Of a stretch of 64,000 nt of DNA, positions 10,357 to 19,778 are shown piece by piece. The notes beneath the pieces are model-generated. The model was not told the origin of the DNA, made no database searches, and saw only the letters and a list, made by a program, of their open reading frames with translations. Positions within the stretch are counted from its first letter, which is position 1; the number at the start of each line of letters is the position of its first letter. The stretch is from assembly GCF_021603645.1 (NCBI RefSeq), contig NZ_BQHJ01000002.1, forward strand, positions 760,549 through 824,548. The letters run 5' to 3'. Source of the stretch: Pseudomonas pseudonitroreducens. GTDB taxonomy: Bacteria; Pseudomonadota; Gammaproteobacteria; Pseudomonadales; Pseudomonadaceae. A program made the position numbers and the translations under genes.

Positions 10357-12921
10357 TCATGGCGCAGCGGCCGGGTCGTTGCGCAGGCGTTCCTGCACGC
10401 GCTGGCGAATGGTGTCGCTGACCCGGTCGCTCAGTTGCAGGCTGGTGAGCAGTTTGGGCACGCTCTCCTCCAGGTTGACGTTGAGGTTGATCGGCCGGCC
10501 CTGCTCCAGTGCGGGATTGCGCCCGCTCAGGCTCAGGGCGAGGAGCAGCTTGCCGGATTCATCATAATCCACGCGGCTGCTGAGCTTGTCGTAACGGAAG
10601 TCGTCGATGGCGGTCGCCACCAGTTGCATGGCCGGGTTGCTCTGGCCCAGCGAGCGGATCTTCTCCGAGCGGAACTGCAGGACGCCCGGCTGCCGCGCGG
10701 CAACCTCCCCGCCCTGGATAACCAGCTTGCCGTCGTGCAGCGCCAGCGGCAGGTTGCCGTCGATGAGGCCGTTGCCGGACAGCCCTTCCGCCGGATAGGC
10801 CGCCAGGATCGCCTCCAGCGCCAGCCCCTCCAGCTTCAAGGTCAGACCTGGCCCGCGAGCGGAAAGGTCCATGGCACCGCCCGGCAGCCAGGCGCGGCCG
10901 TTGAACAGCCCCAGCTCCGCCTGCTGCCAGGCGACCCGCCCGGCCAGCGGCGCGTCCAGCGAGCCCTTGTAGTTGCCCTGCAGAGACAGCGGCCCCAGCA
11001 TTACGCCGGGGTTGAGCGAGGCGACTTTCACCTGTGGCAGTTGTAGCTCCATCTGCGAGCCATTGAGGGCGAACTTCGCCTGCAAGTCGAGGCCGTGGAC
11101 CTCACTGCGGTCGTACACGCCCTCCAGACCTTGCCCACGCAGGTTCAGGTCGAGGCTCTGCGGCGCGCTGCCCGGGGGCAGTCGCCAGTTCAGGTCGAAG
11201 CTGGCCTTGCCGTTGTTCAGGCTGAGCAGGGCCGGCCAGTCGCCGAGGGATTTTTCCAGCGGATTGCCGCTGCGCAGGAAGAACTCCGGCTGGCGCGCAG
11301 CCAGGGCAACTCCCTGCCTGGCCGAGTTGTTCAGATCGACTTCGGCGTTCAGTCCGCCGCTGTTCAGCAGGCGGCCCTTGAACTGCTGGCTGTCGAGGCG
11401 CGCCGCCAGCGTCCCCAGGGCATTCCAGGAAAGCGCTTTGACGTGGGGCTGGCGGAGTTCGCCCACGGCCAGTTTCAGCGGCGCATCGAGTTGCAGGGTA
11501 AATGGCGTGTCGGTGGCATAGCCGAGGTCGAGCGTGCCTTTGCCGAGAACGGCGCTGAGCTTGCTCGCCTTGAGCGACTGCGGAGCGGTCAGGGTCGTTA
11601 CCTGGAGTTGCGCACCATCGGCAAAGGCAAAGTGGGCGGACTGCTGGTCGACGCGGCCCTCGAAGCTCAGGTCGAGACGACTGTTGTCGCCGCGCAGGCC
11701 GGCCAGTTCCAGATGCGGGACCTTGCCTTCCAGACGCGATTCCATCAGTTGCAGCGCCAGCGGGGTTGCCTCCAGCAGTGCCACGCGGGAGCGCAGGCGC
11801 AGATCGGCCGCGCCCACCGCGTGCAATTCGGCGCGAACGCTGCCGGCTTCATCGTCCACGCCGGGTTCCAGATGCAACGTCAGGCGCGCCGGCCGCAGGC
11901 CGACAGGCAGGACCTGCAGCCAGTCGCCGTAGAGGTCGGACAAACGCAGGTCGCCGCTGACTACCGAAGGCCGCCAACCGGCATCCGTGGTGCTGGCGAT
12001 CAACCGCAGGTCTCCCTGCAGATTGCCCAGGCCCGGCAACGGCCAGGGTTGCGGTAGCTGCAGGGAAAGATCGAGATTGCCGTGCCCATCGCGCAGACCG
12101 GGCCAATCCGGCCAGGCGGCATCGCCGGCGAGCCGTGTATCCCAGCTCAGGCGCAGGCGACCGGCTTCGGGGATCGGCAGCGGCAGGTTCGGCGTCGGCA
12201 ACCACATGCCCAGCCAGTTGCGCACGGCCTGTACCGGAGGCACCGCCGGGCTGGCGATGCTGCCACTGAGCTGGCGGCTGCCTGGCGCCCAGCTGGAGTC
12301 CAGGGTGAGCAGTTGTTCGTTGTCGAGATAGCTGTTCAGTTGCAGGCGCCATTGCCCATCGCCCGGTTGCAGCAGGCCGTTGAACGCCAGTTGCTGGCCA
12401 CCCTGGCGAAGCTCACCGCCCAGCGCCGCGGCGCCACCCTGGACCTGCTGCCAGTGCGCACTGCCGTTGAGGGTGCACCGCTGTTCGCGGGCGCAGGGCA
12501 GTTCGAGGGAGACGCGCTGCAGCGACAGTCGCCCCGGCAGTAGCGCCAGCCAGCGGTTGAGTTGCGCAAGGTCCGGCAGCGCGGCGTCGGCTTCCGCCAT
12601 GCCCTTCCCCGGCCACTGGCGCGCGTCGATGCTGGCAGCGGCCAGCTCCTTCAGCCGCCAGCGGCCATCGGCGTGCTCCGGCCAGCCGACGCGCAGGTCC
12701 TCCAGCTGGATCGCCAAACGCGAGCCATCCGGCGTCTGCCGTTGAACGGCGATCCGTCCCACCGTCAGCCCCTGCCCGGTGACACCCAGCCCCTGCCACT
12801 GCTCGACGCTCACCCCGGCACCCGCCAGCAGGCGCGGTACCGCCAGCCACGCCGCGCCGACCGCCAATGCCAGGAGCAGCAACAGCAGCAGGAAGACGGT
12901 GCGCAGGCGAGGAAGCGACAT
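10357..12921 (-). CDS. ydbH: YdbH family AsmA-like envelope protein
   Basis: An 854-residue protein anchored by one N-terminal membrane helix (about residues 7-30), followed by a long periplasmic beta-rich region with repeated strand patterns. This fits the AsmA-like group (YhdP, TamB, YdbH) that forms hydrophobic grooves carrying phospholipids between inner and outer membranes. The C-terminal 100 residues (PININLNVEESVPKLL-like segment) match the YdbH family and resemble the core of YnbE, consistent with the two docking. It starts the ydbH-ynbE-ydbL operon and diverges from lrp across 171 bases. Confidence 0.85.
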   Translation of the reverse strand: MSLPRLRTVFLLLLLLLALAVGAAWLAVPRLLAGAGVSVEQWQGLGVTGQGLTVGRIAVQRQTPDGSRLAIQLEDLRVGWPEHADGRWRLKELAAASIDARQWPGKGMAEADAALPDLAQLNRWLALLPGRLSLQRVSLELPCAREQRCTLNGSAHWQQVQGGAAALGGELRQGGQQLAFNGLLQPGDGQWRLQLNSYLDNEQLLTLDSSWAPGSRQLSGSIASPAVPPVQAVRNWLGMWLPTPNLPLPIPEAGRLRLSWDTRLAGDAAWPDWPGLRDGHGNLDLSLQLPQPWPLPGLGNLQGDLRLIASTTDAGWRPSVVSGDLRLSDLYGDWLQVLPVGLRPARLTLHLEPGVDDEAGSVRAELHAVGAADLRLRSRVALLEATPLALQLMESRLEGKVPHLELAGLRGDNSRLDLSFEGRVDQQSAHFAFADGAQLQVTTLTAPQSLKASKLSAVLGKGTLDLGYATDTPFTLQLDAPLKLAVGELRQPHVKALSWNALGTLAARLDSQQFKGRLLNSGGLNAEVDLNNSARQGVALAARQPEFFLRSGNPLEKSLGDWPALLSLNNGKASFDLNWRLPPGSAPQSLDLNLRGQGLEGVYDRSEVHGLDLQAKFALNGSQMELQLPQVKVASLNPGVMLGPLSLQGNYKGSLDAPLAGRVAWQQAELGLFNGRAWLPGGAMDLSARGPGLTLKLEGLALEAILAAYPAEGLSGNGLIDGNLPLALHDGKLVIQGGEVAARQPGVLQFRSEKIRSLGQSNPAMQLVATAIDDFRYDKLSSRVDYDESGKLLLALSLSGRNPALEQGRPINLNVNLEESVPKLLTSLQLSDRVSDTIRQRVQERLRNDPAAAP

Positions 12922-13092
12922 GCGAAAACTCCGGAAAAAACAGGTGAATCCAGCCGGGAAAGGCGGAACACTGGCCTACAGGCTGGCCGTCCGCCACGGG
13001 AAGTTCAAGGGATGCCAGTGATATTCCCTGCACAACCGACTATATTGCCGACATTCCCCCAAAGCTCACCGCTCGACTTCAGAGTCCCTCCC

Positions 13093-13581
13093 ATGCGAAC
13101 CCAGCACCAAAGCCGCCGCGAACTGGACAAGATCGACCGCAACATCCTGCGCATCCTGCAGGAGGAAGGCCGCATCTCCTTCACCGAACTGGGCGAGCGC
13201 GTCGGCCTTTCCACCACGCCATGCACCGAGCGCGTGCGGCGACTGGAGCGCGAGGGAATCATCATGGGCTACAACGCCCGGCTGAACCCACAGTACCTCA
13301 AGGCCAGCCTGCTGGTGTTCGTCGAGATCAGCCTGGACTACAAGTCCGGCGATACCTTCGAGGACTTCCGCCGCTCGGTGCTCAAGCTGCCCCACGTGCT
13401 GGAATGCCACCTGGTGTCCGGCCACTTCGACTACCTGGTGAAGGCGCGCATCTCGGAGATGGCCTCCTACCGCAAGCTGCTGGGCGACATCCTGCTCAAG
13501 CTGCCCCATGTGCGCGAATCCAAGAGCTACATCGTGATGGAAGAGGTGAAGGAAAGCCTCACCCTGCCCATCCCGGACTGA
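13093..13581 (+). CDS. lrp: leucine-responsive regulator Lrp/DadR
   Basis: A 162-residue Lrp/AsnC regulator: N-terminal helix-turn-helix (about residues 10-60, ISFTELGERVGLSTTPCTERVRRLE) and a C-terminal RAM ligand domain (about 70-145, with SGHFDYLVKARI). It is known in P. aeruginosa to activate dadAX in response to alanine. The open frame extends far upstream, but the ATG at 13093 gives the family length and N-terminus (DKIDRNILRILQ). It sits between the dad/ydbH side and the pauB oxidase. Confidence 0.92.
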   Translation: MRTQHQSRRELDKIDRNILRILQEEGRISFTELGERVGLSTTPCTERVRRLEREGIIMGYNARLNPQYLKASLLVFVEISLDYKSGDTFEDFRRSVLKLPHVLECHLVSGHFDYLVKARISEMASYRKLLGDILLKLPHVRESKSYIVMEEVKESLTLPIPD

Positions 13582-13618
13582 TTCCTGCCGTTCGCAGCAA
13601 GCTGAGCAGATTTATTTA

Positions 13619-13669
13619 CGACTTCCCGGCGCTTTTTGCGGCCAAGGCTATTGGCTGGGCGGGAAGTCG
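13619..13669. repeat. 10-bp inverted repeat upstream of the polyamine oxidase gene
   Basis: CGACTTCCCG (13619-13628) is repeated as its exact complement CGGGAAGTCG (13660-13669) with a 31-base spacer. It lies just after lrp and 50 bases before the next start codon. Either it is a regulator site or a weak lrp 3' hairpin; no T run follows the second arm directly. Confidence 0.6.
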
Positions 13670-13719
13670 GCGTTTATCCTGCGTAAAATTTTAACAACAC
13701 AAAAATCAGGATATCGCAC

Positions 13720-15039
13720 ATGAACGCCCGCGTTCACCAGCCGGTGCACACCGATCGCCACGCCCCGTCCTACTACGCCGCGAGCGTCAATCGCCGCCTC
13801 GAAGTACCGCCCCTGGCCGGTGAGGAACGGGCCGACGTGTGCATCATTGGCGGCGGCTTTTCCGGGCTGAACACGGCCATTGAACTGGCCGAGCGCGGGC
13901 TCTCGGTGATCCTGCTGGAAGCCCACCAGATCGGCTGGGGCGCCAGCGGTCGCAATGGCGGCCAGTTGATCCGCGGTGTCGGCCATGGCCTGGAGCAGTT
14001 TGAACCGGTGATCGGTACGGACGGTGTCCACGCCATGAAGCTGATGGGCCTGGAGGCGGTGGAGATCGTCCGCCGCCGCGTCGAGCAGTACGCCATCGAC
14101 TGCGACCTCACCTGGGGCTATTGCGACCTGGCCAACAAGCCTTCCGACGTCGAGGGCTTCCAGGAAGACTTCGACGAACTGAAAAGCCTCGGCTACCGCC
14201 ACGAACTGCGTATGGTCGCGAAAGAGGACATGCGCTCGATCGTCGGCTCCGACCTTTACGTCGGCGGCATGGTGGACATGGGTTCGGGCCAACTGCACCC
14301 ACTCAACCTCGCCCTCGGTGAAGCCGCCGCGGCGCAGAGCCTGGGCGTGAAGCTGTTCGAGAACTCCGCCGTCACCGGCATCGACTACGGCAGCGAAGTG
14401 CGCGTGCGTACCGCCCAGGGCAGCGTACGCGCCAAGTCCCTGGTGATCGCCTGCAACGCTTACCAGAACAGCCTGAATAACTACCTCGACGGCAAGGTGC
14501 TGCCCGCCGGCAGCTACGTGATCGCCACCGAGCCGCTGTCCGCCGAGCAGGCCCGCGCCCTGCTGCCGCAGAACATGGCGGTGTGCGACCAGCGCGTGGC
14601 GCTGGACTATTACCGCCTTTCCGCCGACAACCGCCTGCTGTTCGGCGGCGCCTGCCATTATTCCGGCCGCGACCCGGCGGATATCGCTGCCTACATGCGA
14701 CCGAAGATGCTCAAGGTGTTCCCGCACCTGGAAAACCTGCGCATCGACTACCAATGGGGCGGCATGATCGGTATCGGCGCCAACCGTCTGCCGCAAATCG
14801 GCCGCCTGCCCGGGCAGAACAACGTCTACTTCGCCCAGGCCTACGCCGGGCACGGCGTGAACGCCACGCACCTGGCCGGCAAGCTGCTCGCCGAAGCCAT
14901 CACGGGCCAGCAGGGCAGCGGCTTCGAGCTGTTCGCCAAGGTGCCGCACATCACCTTCCCCGGCGGCAAGCTGCTGCGCTCGCCACTGCTGGCCCTGGGC
15001 ATGGCCTGGTACCGCTTCAAGGAAACCCTCGGCGGCTGA
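13720..15039 (+). CDS. pauB: FAD-dependent polyamine/gamma-glutamylpolyamine oxidase (PauB type)
   Basis: A 439-residue DAO-family flavoprotein with an N-terminal FAD motif (IIGGGFSGLNTAIELAE, about residues 40-56), a downstream GWGASGRNGGQL loop typical of PuuB-like oxidases, and a C-terminal FAD segment (AQAYAGHGVNATHLAGK). Family members oxidise gamma-glutamylated putrescine or other polyamines to an aldehyde, which KauB-type dehydrogenases then convert. I recall the PAO1 gene at this locus as one of four pauB copies. Substrate choice is inferred from context: pauR upstream and kauB downstream. Confidence 0.82.
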   Translation: MNARVHQPVHTDRHAPSYYAASVNRRLEVPPLAGEERADVCIIGGGFSGLNTAIELAERGLSVILLEAHQIGWGASGRNGGQLIRGVGHGLEQFEPVIGTDGVHAMKLMGLEAVEIVRRRVEQYAIDCDLTWGYCDLANKPSDVEGFQEDFDELKSLGYRHELRMVAKEDMRSIVGSDLYVGGMVDMGSGQLHPLNLALGEAAAAQSLGVKLFENSAVTGIDYGSEVRVRTAQGSVRAKSLVIACNAYQNSLNNYLDGKVLPAGSYVIATEPLSAEQARALLPQNMAVCDQRVALDYYRLSADNRLLFGGACHYSGRDPADIAAYMRPKMLKVFPHLENLRIDYQWGGMIGIGANRLPQIGRLPGQNNVYFAQAYAGHGVNATHLAGKLLAEAITGQQGSGFELFAKVPHITFPGGKLLRSPLLALGMAWYRFKETLGG

Positions 15040-15107
15040 CCGCCACCGCGATCCAGCGGCTAGAATCTTCCGCAGCCCGTCACCGGCGGGCTTGTCGGAG
15101 AGTCCCT

Positions 15108-16658
15108 TTGTTTCCACGCCTGTTCCTGCTGATCCTGCTGGCCCTGGGTGGCTGCGCCAGCGCGCCACCGGAGCCGTCGCACGTGCTGCCGGTGCAGGGC
15201 ACGCGGCTGGACAATGAGATCAGCGAGCGCGCCACCGCCCACCCCGGCCAGTCCGGCTTCCACCTGCTGGCCTCCAGCGTCGACGCCTTCCTCGCCCGCG
15301 CCGAGCTGATCCGCAAGGCCCAGCGCAGCCTCGACGTCCAGTACTACATCGTCCACGACGGCCTCACCACCCGCGCGCTGATCCGCGAGCTGCTGCACGC
15401 GGCGGATCGCGGCGTGCGCGTGCGCATCCTGATCGACGACACCAGCAGCGATGGCTGGGACTACGAACTGGGCGCCCTCGCCGCCCACCCGAATATCCAG
15501 GTGCGCCTGTTCAATCCGCTGCACCTGGGCCGCAGCACCGGCATCACGCGCAACCTGGGGCGCCTGTTCAACCTTTCCGAGCAGCACCGGCGGATGCACA
15601 ACAAACTGCTGCTGGCGGACAACAGCGTGGCTATCGTCGGCGGCCGCAACCTGGGCGACGAGTACTTCGATGCCAAGGCCGAGATGAACTTCAGCGACCT
15701 TGACCTGATGGGCGTGGGCCCGGTGGCGCAGTCGCTGGGGCAGAGTTTCGACCAGTACTGGAACAGCCGCATCAGCCGGCCCATCGAGGACTACCTGTGG
15801 GGCGAGCCGGACCTCGACGAGCTCAACAGCATGCGCCGCAAGCTGGACCGCTACCTGGCGAAGGAGCGGGTGAAGAGCTCCAGCTATATCGCCCGGCTGA
15901 ATCGCAACAGCGACCGCCCGCATCTGCAGAACTGGCTGGACGACCTGGTCTGGGCACCAGGCAAGGCCGTCTGGGATACGCCGCTCAAGGTGCTGGACCA
16001 GGGCGACCCGCAGGGCGAGCAACTGCTCAGCACCCAGCTGCAGCCGTTGTTCGACGCAGTTTCGAAGGAGCTGATCCTGGTCTCGGCCTACTTCGTACCG
16101 ACCAGCGCCGGGGTCGACTACCTGACCCAGCGCGCGGATCAGGGCGTCAGCGTACGCCTGCTGACCAACTCGCTGGAAGCCACCGACGTGCCGGCCGTGC
16201 ACGCCGGCTACGCGCCGTACCGGCTCGAGCTGCTGGAGCACGGGGTGAAACTCTACGAACTGCGCGCCGACCCGGACCAGCGCCTGTCCGGCGCGCCGTG
16301 GATGGTACGCGGGTCGAGCAGCGCCAGCCTGCACAGCAAGGCGGCAGTGTTCGACCAGCAGAAGGTGTTCGTCGGCTCGCTGAACTTCGACCCGCGCTCA
16401 GTGCTGTGGAACACCGAGGTCGGCATCATCGTCGACAGCCCGGAACTGGCCGACCAGGTGCGCCGCCTGGCGTTGGCGAGCATGTCGCCCAGTGTCAGCT
16501 ACCAGGTGAAGATCGCGCCGAACAGCGACCCGCCCAGGCTGGTCTGGATCGAAGAGCGCGGCGGCAAGCTGGTGGCGCTGGAGCGTGAGCCGGGCAACGC
16601 CTGGCGCCGGCTCAACGCGTGGATCGCCGGCGCCATCGGACTGGAGAAGATGCTCTAG
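15108..16658 (+). CDS. phospholipase D family lipoprotein (cardiolipin synthase C-like)
   Basis: A 516-residue protein with a lipoprotein signal (LILLALGGC) and two HKD motifs: HNKLLLAD near residue 165 and HSKAAVFD near residue 408, each followed by the family's G-rich N segment (VGGRNLGDEY, VGSLNFDPRS). Both catalytic sites look intact. The architecture is like the ClsC group, which makes cardiolipin or other phosphatidyl transfers, but here the domain would be periplasmic. The TTG start at 15108 begins exactly at the signal peptide and has GGAG seven bases upstream. The last four bases overlap the convergent MFS gene. Confidence 0.83.
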   Translation: MFPRLFLLILLALGGCASAPPEPSHVLPVQGTRLDNEISERATAHPGQSGFHLLASSVDAFLARAELIRKAQRSLDVQYYIVHDGLTTRALIRELLHAADRGVRVRILIDDTSSDGWDYELGALAAHPNIQVRLFNPLHLGRSTGITRNLGRLFNLSEQHRRMHNKLLLADNSVAIVGGRNLGDEYFDAKAEMNFSDLDLMGVGPVAQSLGQSFDQYWNSRISRPIEDYLWGEPDLDELNSMRRKLDRYLAKERVKSSSYIARLNRNSDRPHLQNWLDDLVWAPGKAVWDTPLKVLDQGDPQGEQLLSTQLQPLFDAVSKELILVSAYFVPTSAGVDYLTQRADQGVSVRLLTNSLEATDVPAVHAGYAPYRLELLEHGVKLYELRADPDQRLSGAPWMVRGSSSASLHSKAAVFDQQKVFVGSLNFDPRSVLWNTEVGIIVDSPELADQVRRLALASMSPSVSYQVKIAPNSDPPRLVWIEERGGKLVALEREPGNAWRRLNAWIAGAIGLEKML

Positions 16659-17824
16659 GAGCGCTCCTGCTGCAGCTCGGCGTCAGTCGTCTGCATCACC
16701 GGCGGCAGGCCGCGGTACGACACCAGCACCACGAAGCCGGCGGCGCCCAGCGCCATCACCAACGGCAACGCATGGCCACTGATCCACTGGCTGGCCGCGC
16801 CGGTGGCCAGCGGACCGATCAGGCAACCGATCCCCCATAGCTGGGCGATATGCGCATTGGCGCGGACCAGCGCGTCGTCGCGATAGCGCTCGCCGATCAG
16901 GATCAGCGACAGGGTGAACAGCCCGCCCGCACTGGCGCCGAACAGCACCAGCACTGGCCAGATGGCGCTGTGGTGCAACAGCAGCGGCATGCCCAGGCTG
17001 CTGAGGAACAGCACGATGCCGCAACCCTTGAACAGCGTCTGCCGGGAGATGCGGTCGGCCAACCAGCCGATGGGCAGTTGCAGCAGCGCATCGCCCACCA
17101 CCACCGTGCTGACCATCGCCAGCGCCACCGCCTGAGTGAAGCCCTGCTGGATACCGTAGACCGGCAGCAGGGTGAGGATCATCGCCTCGAAGCCGGCGAA
17201 CAGCACCACCGCCCAGGCAATCGCCGGCAGTTGGCCGCAGAAGGCGAACAAGCCGCGGCCGTTGGCACTGTGCGGGTCAACCTTGGGCGCGCCAGTGCGG
17301 CCGAGCAGTAGCAGGGAGCCGCCTACCAGCAGGCAGACGCTGAACCAGAAACCACGGTCGTCGGCGGTACCGATGAAGGTCAGCAGCACCGGGCCGGACA
17401 GCTGGCTCAGCGCATAGCCGGTGCCGTACAGGGCGACCAGGCGGCCGCGCCATTTCTCGATGGCCAGCTGGTTGATCCAGCTCTCCCCGAGGATGAACAC
17501 CACCGTCAGTTGCACACCGATCAGCAGGCGCAGGATCAGCCAGACCGGATAGCTCTGCAGCAGCGCCAGCAGGCCCACCGAGAAGGCCCCGGAAATCAGG
17601 CAGATGCGCATCAGCAGCGGTGTGCCGACCCGTGCGGCGAGGCGGCCGGCGATCATCGCGCCCAGCAGCACACCCACCGCCGGCGTGGACGCCATGACGC
17701 CGATGGCGAAGTTGCCGTAACCCCAGCCCTCCAGACGCAGAGAAACCAGCGGCATGGTCAGGCCCAGGGCCAGACCGATGCTGATGACGGCAGCACACAC
17801 AGCAAAATAAGGACCCCAACGCAT
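16655..17824 (-). CDS. MFS transporter
   Basis: A 389-residue major facilitator protein with about twelve hydrophobic segments. The loop after helix 2 has GRLAARVGTPLLMR, a weak version of the MFS motif A. The protein resembles the YcaD group of small MFS carriers of unknown substrate. The ATG at 17824 follows a GGGAG box; the frame extends 21 codons upstream without hydrophobic character. It follows kauB on the same strand after two hairpins, so a shared transcript is uncertain. A role in amine or amino-acid transport is only guessed from its neighbours. Confidence 0.8.
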   Translation of the reverse strand: MRWGPYFAVCAAVISIGLALGLTMPLVSLRLEGWGYGNFAIGVMASTPAVGVLLGAMIAGRLAARVGTPLLMRICLISGAFSVGLLALLQSYPVWLILRLLIGVQLTVVFILGESWINQLAIEKWRGRLVALYGTGYALSQLSGPVLLTFIGTADDRGFWFSVCLLVGGSLLLLGRTGAPKVDPHSANGRGLFAFCGQLPAIAWAVVLFAGFEAMILTLLPVYGIQQGFTQAVALAMVSTVVVGDALLQLPIGWLADRISRQTLFKGCGIVLFLSSLGMPLLLHHSAIWPVLVLFGASAGGLFTLSLILIGERYRDDALVRANAHIAQLWGIGCLIGPLATGAASQWISGHALPLVMALGAAGFVVLVSYRGLPPVMQTTDAELQQERS

Positions 17825-17888
17825 TGTCTTTCTCCCGTTCCATCCGGAGCGCACGCCGGGCGCGAGGGTGCCCGATGCGCAATGCACA

Positions 17889-17963
17889 GCGGCCGGGCTT
17901 CCCTGAGGGAAACCCGGCCGCGGGTGTGGCTCTTTGTCAGAACCGGCCCCAGGATCGGGGCCG
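17889..17963 (-). terminator. two hairpins between kauB and the MFS gene
   Basis: The first hairpin past the kauB stop pairs CGGCCCC with GGGGCCG (17944-17963), and on the minus strand GTTCT follows. A second, longer one pairs GCGGCCGGG (17889-17897) with CCCGGCCGC (17913-17921) and contains a nested TTCCC/GGGAA. Neither has a long T run, so they may only partly stop transcription. Confidence 0.55.
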
Positions 17964-17981
17964 ACCTGCTTCAGCCGAGGA

Positions 17982-19475
17982 TCAGAGTTTGATCCAGGTG
18001 GCTTTCAGCTCGGTGTATTTATCAAAGGCGTGCAGCGACTTGTCGCGGCCGTTGCCGGACTGCTTGAAGCCACCGAACGGAGCGGTCATGTCGCCGCCGT
18101 CGTACTGGTTCACCCACACGCTGCCGGCGCGCAGCGCCTTGGCGGTCAGGTGGGCCTTGGACAGGTCGCTGGTCCATACCGCCGCGGCCAGGCCGTACGG
18201 AGTGTCGTTGGCGATGCGCACGGCTTCTTCGGCATCGGTGAACTCGATGACCGACAGCACCGGGCCGAAGATCTCTTCACGGGCGATGCGCATGGCGTTG
18301 GTCACGCCGTCGAAGATGGTCGGCTCGACGTAGGTGCCACCGGTCTCTTCCAGGGTGCGCTTGCCGCCGGCCACCAGCTTGGCGCCGTCGTCGTGGCCAG
18401 CCTGGATGTAGCTCAGCACGTTGTTCATCTGGGTGGTGTCGACCAGCGCACCGACGTTGGTTTCCGGGTCCAGCGGGTTGCCCGGTTTCCAGGCCTTGAT
18501 GGCTTCGACGACCATCGGCACGAACTCGGCCTTGATCGACTTTTCCACCAGCAGGCGCGAGCCGGCGGTGCAGACTTCGCCCTGGTTGAAGGCGATGGCG
18601 CTGGCCGCGGCTTCGGCGGCGGCTTTCAGGTCCGGCGCGTCAGCGAAGACGATGTTCGGGCTCTTGCCGCCGGCTTCCAGCCAGACGCGCTTCATGTTGG
18701 ATTCGCCCGCGTAGATCATCAGCTGTTTGGCGATCTTGGTCGAACCGGTGAACACCAGGGTGTCGACGTCCATGTGCAGGGCCAGGGCCTTGCCCACGGT
18801 GTGGCCGAAGCCCGGCAGGACGTTGAACACGCCTTTCGGGATACCGGCCTCGTTGGCCAGCTGGGCGATGCGGATGCCGGTCAGCGGGGACTTCTCGGAA
18901 GGCTTGAGGATCACCGAGTTACCGGTGGTCAGCGCCGGGCCGAGCTTCCAGCAGGTCATCAGCAGCGGGAAGTTCCACGGCACGATGGCGGCGACGACGC
19001 CGACCGGCTCGCGGGTGACCAGGCCCAGTTCGTTGTGGGCGGTGGCGGCGACTTCGTCGTAGATCTTGTCGATCGCTTCACCGCTCCAGCGCAGGCTGTT
19101 GGCGGCGCTGGACACGTCGATGCTCAGCGAGTCGCTGATCGGCTTGCCCATGTCGAGGGTTTCCAGCAGAGCCAGCTCCTCGGCGTTCTCCAGCAGCAGC
19201 TCGGAGAAGCGGATCATGACCTTCTTGCGCTTGGCCGGGGCCAGGCGCGACCACACGCCGGAATCGAAGGCAGCACGGGCGACCTGCACGGCACTTTCGG
19301 CATCGGCCAGGTCGCAGCTGGCGACCTTGGCCAGGAAGCGGCCATCCACAGGGCTGATGCAATCGAAGGTGGCGCCGGATGCGGCGTCGACGTATTCACC
19401 GTTGACGAAGGCGCGGCCTTCGATCTTCAGGTCCTTGGCGCGAGCTTCCCAATCGGCGCGAGTGAGGGTACCCAT
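17982..19475 (-). CDS. kauB: aldehyde dehydrogenase KauB/PauC
   Basis: A 497-residue NAD(P)-dependent aldehyde dehydrogenase of the PuuC/KauB group, acting in the cytosol on aminoaldehydes from arginine and polyamine breakdown (4-guanidinobutyraldehyde, gamma-glutamyl-aminobutyraldehyde). The substrate role comes from the P. aeruginosa homologue. Visible motifs are VPWNFPLLM, FTGSTKIAKQL with the NAD loop, the general-base Glu in LEAGGKSPN and the catalytic Cys in QGEVCTAGSR. It diverges from a cupin gene over 303 bases. In PAO1 an aminotransferase gene adjoins; it is absent here. Confidence 0.93.
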   Translation of the reverse strand: MGTLTRADWEARAKDLKIEGRAFVNGEYVDAASGATFDCISPVDGRFLAKVASCDLADAESAVQVARAAFDSGVWSRLAPAKRKKVMIRFSELLLENAEELALLETLDMGKPISDSLSIDVSSAANSLRWSGEAIDKIYDEVAATAHNELGLVTREPVGVVAAIVPWNFPLLMTCWKLGPALTTGNSVILKPSEKSPLTGIRIAQLANEAGIPKGVFNVLPGFGHTVGKALALHMDVDTLVFTGSTKIAKQLMIYAGESNMKRVWLEAGGKSPNIVFADAPDLKAAAEAAASAIAFNQGEVCTAGSRLLVEKSIKAEFVPMVVEAIKAWKPGNPLDPETNVGALVDTTQMNNVLSYIQAGHDDGAKLVAGGKRTLEETGGTYVEPTIFDGVTNAMRIAREEIFGPVLSVIEFTDAEEAVRIANDTPYGLAAAVWTSDLSKAHLTAKALRAGSVWVNQYDGGDMTAPFGGFKQSGNGRDKSLHAFDKYTELKATWIKL

Positions 19476-19778
19476 GACAACGTGTCCTCTTATTAATGTA
19501 CTTATTCAGGTGCAGGCGCCCGGCGTGGGCGCGCTGTCAAATATTCCGCAAGGCGGAGCAAACGCATGCTGTTGGCAACCCTAAACCGGAGGCAGCCAAT
19601 TTTCAATATTTTTTACACTAAGCGGCCAAATGGCCTTGTCACGTTCGTTTTATTAAACATAGACTGCCCAGATTCGTCGGCTGATGGTTTTCCGACAGCC
19701 GCTTCGGAGTAAATATCCAACAGCGCTGCGCGTGCCCGCACGCACTCTCGCCAACAACTCTAAAGAACCGAGACCGCC
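19476..19778. promoter_or_regulatory. divergent control region of kauB and the cupin gene
   Basis: This 303-base gap has no gene. A possible sigma-70 promoter for the cupin gene is TTGTCA (19636-19641), 18 bases, TAGACT (19660-19665). A short palindrome GGCCAAATGGCC (19624-19635) sits immediately upstream of its -35. The segment 19595-19660 is notably AT-rich. No clear kauB promoter is recognised. Confidence 0.45.
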
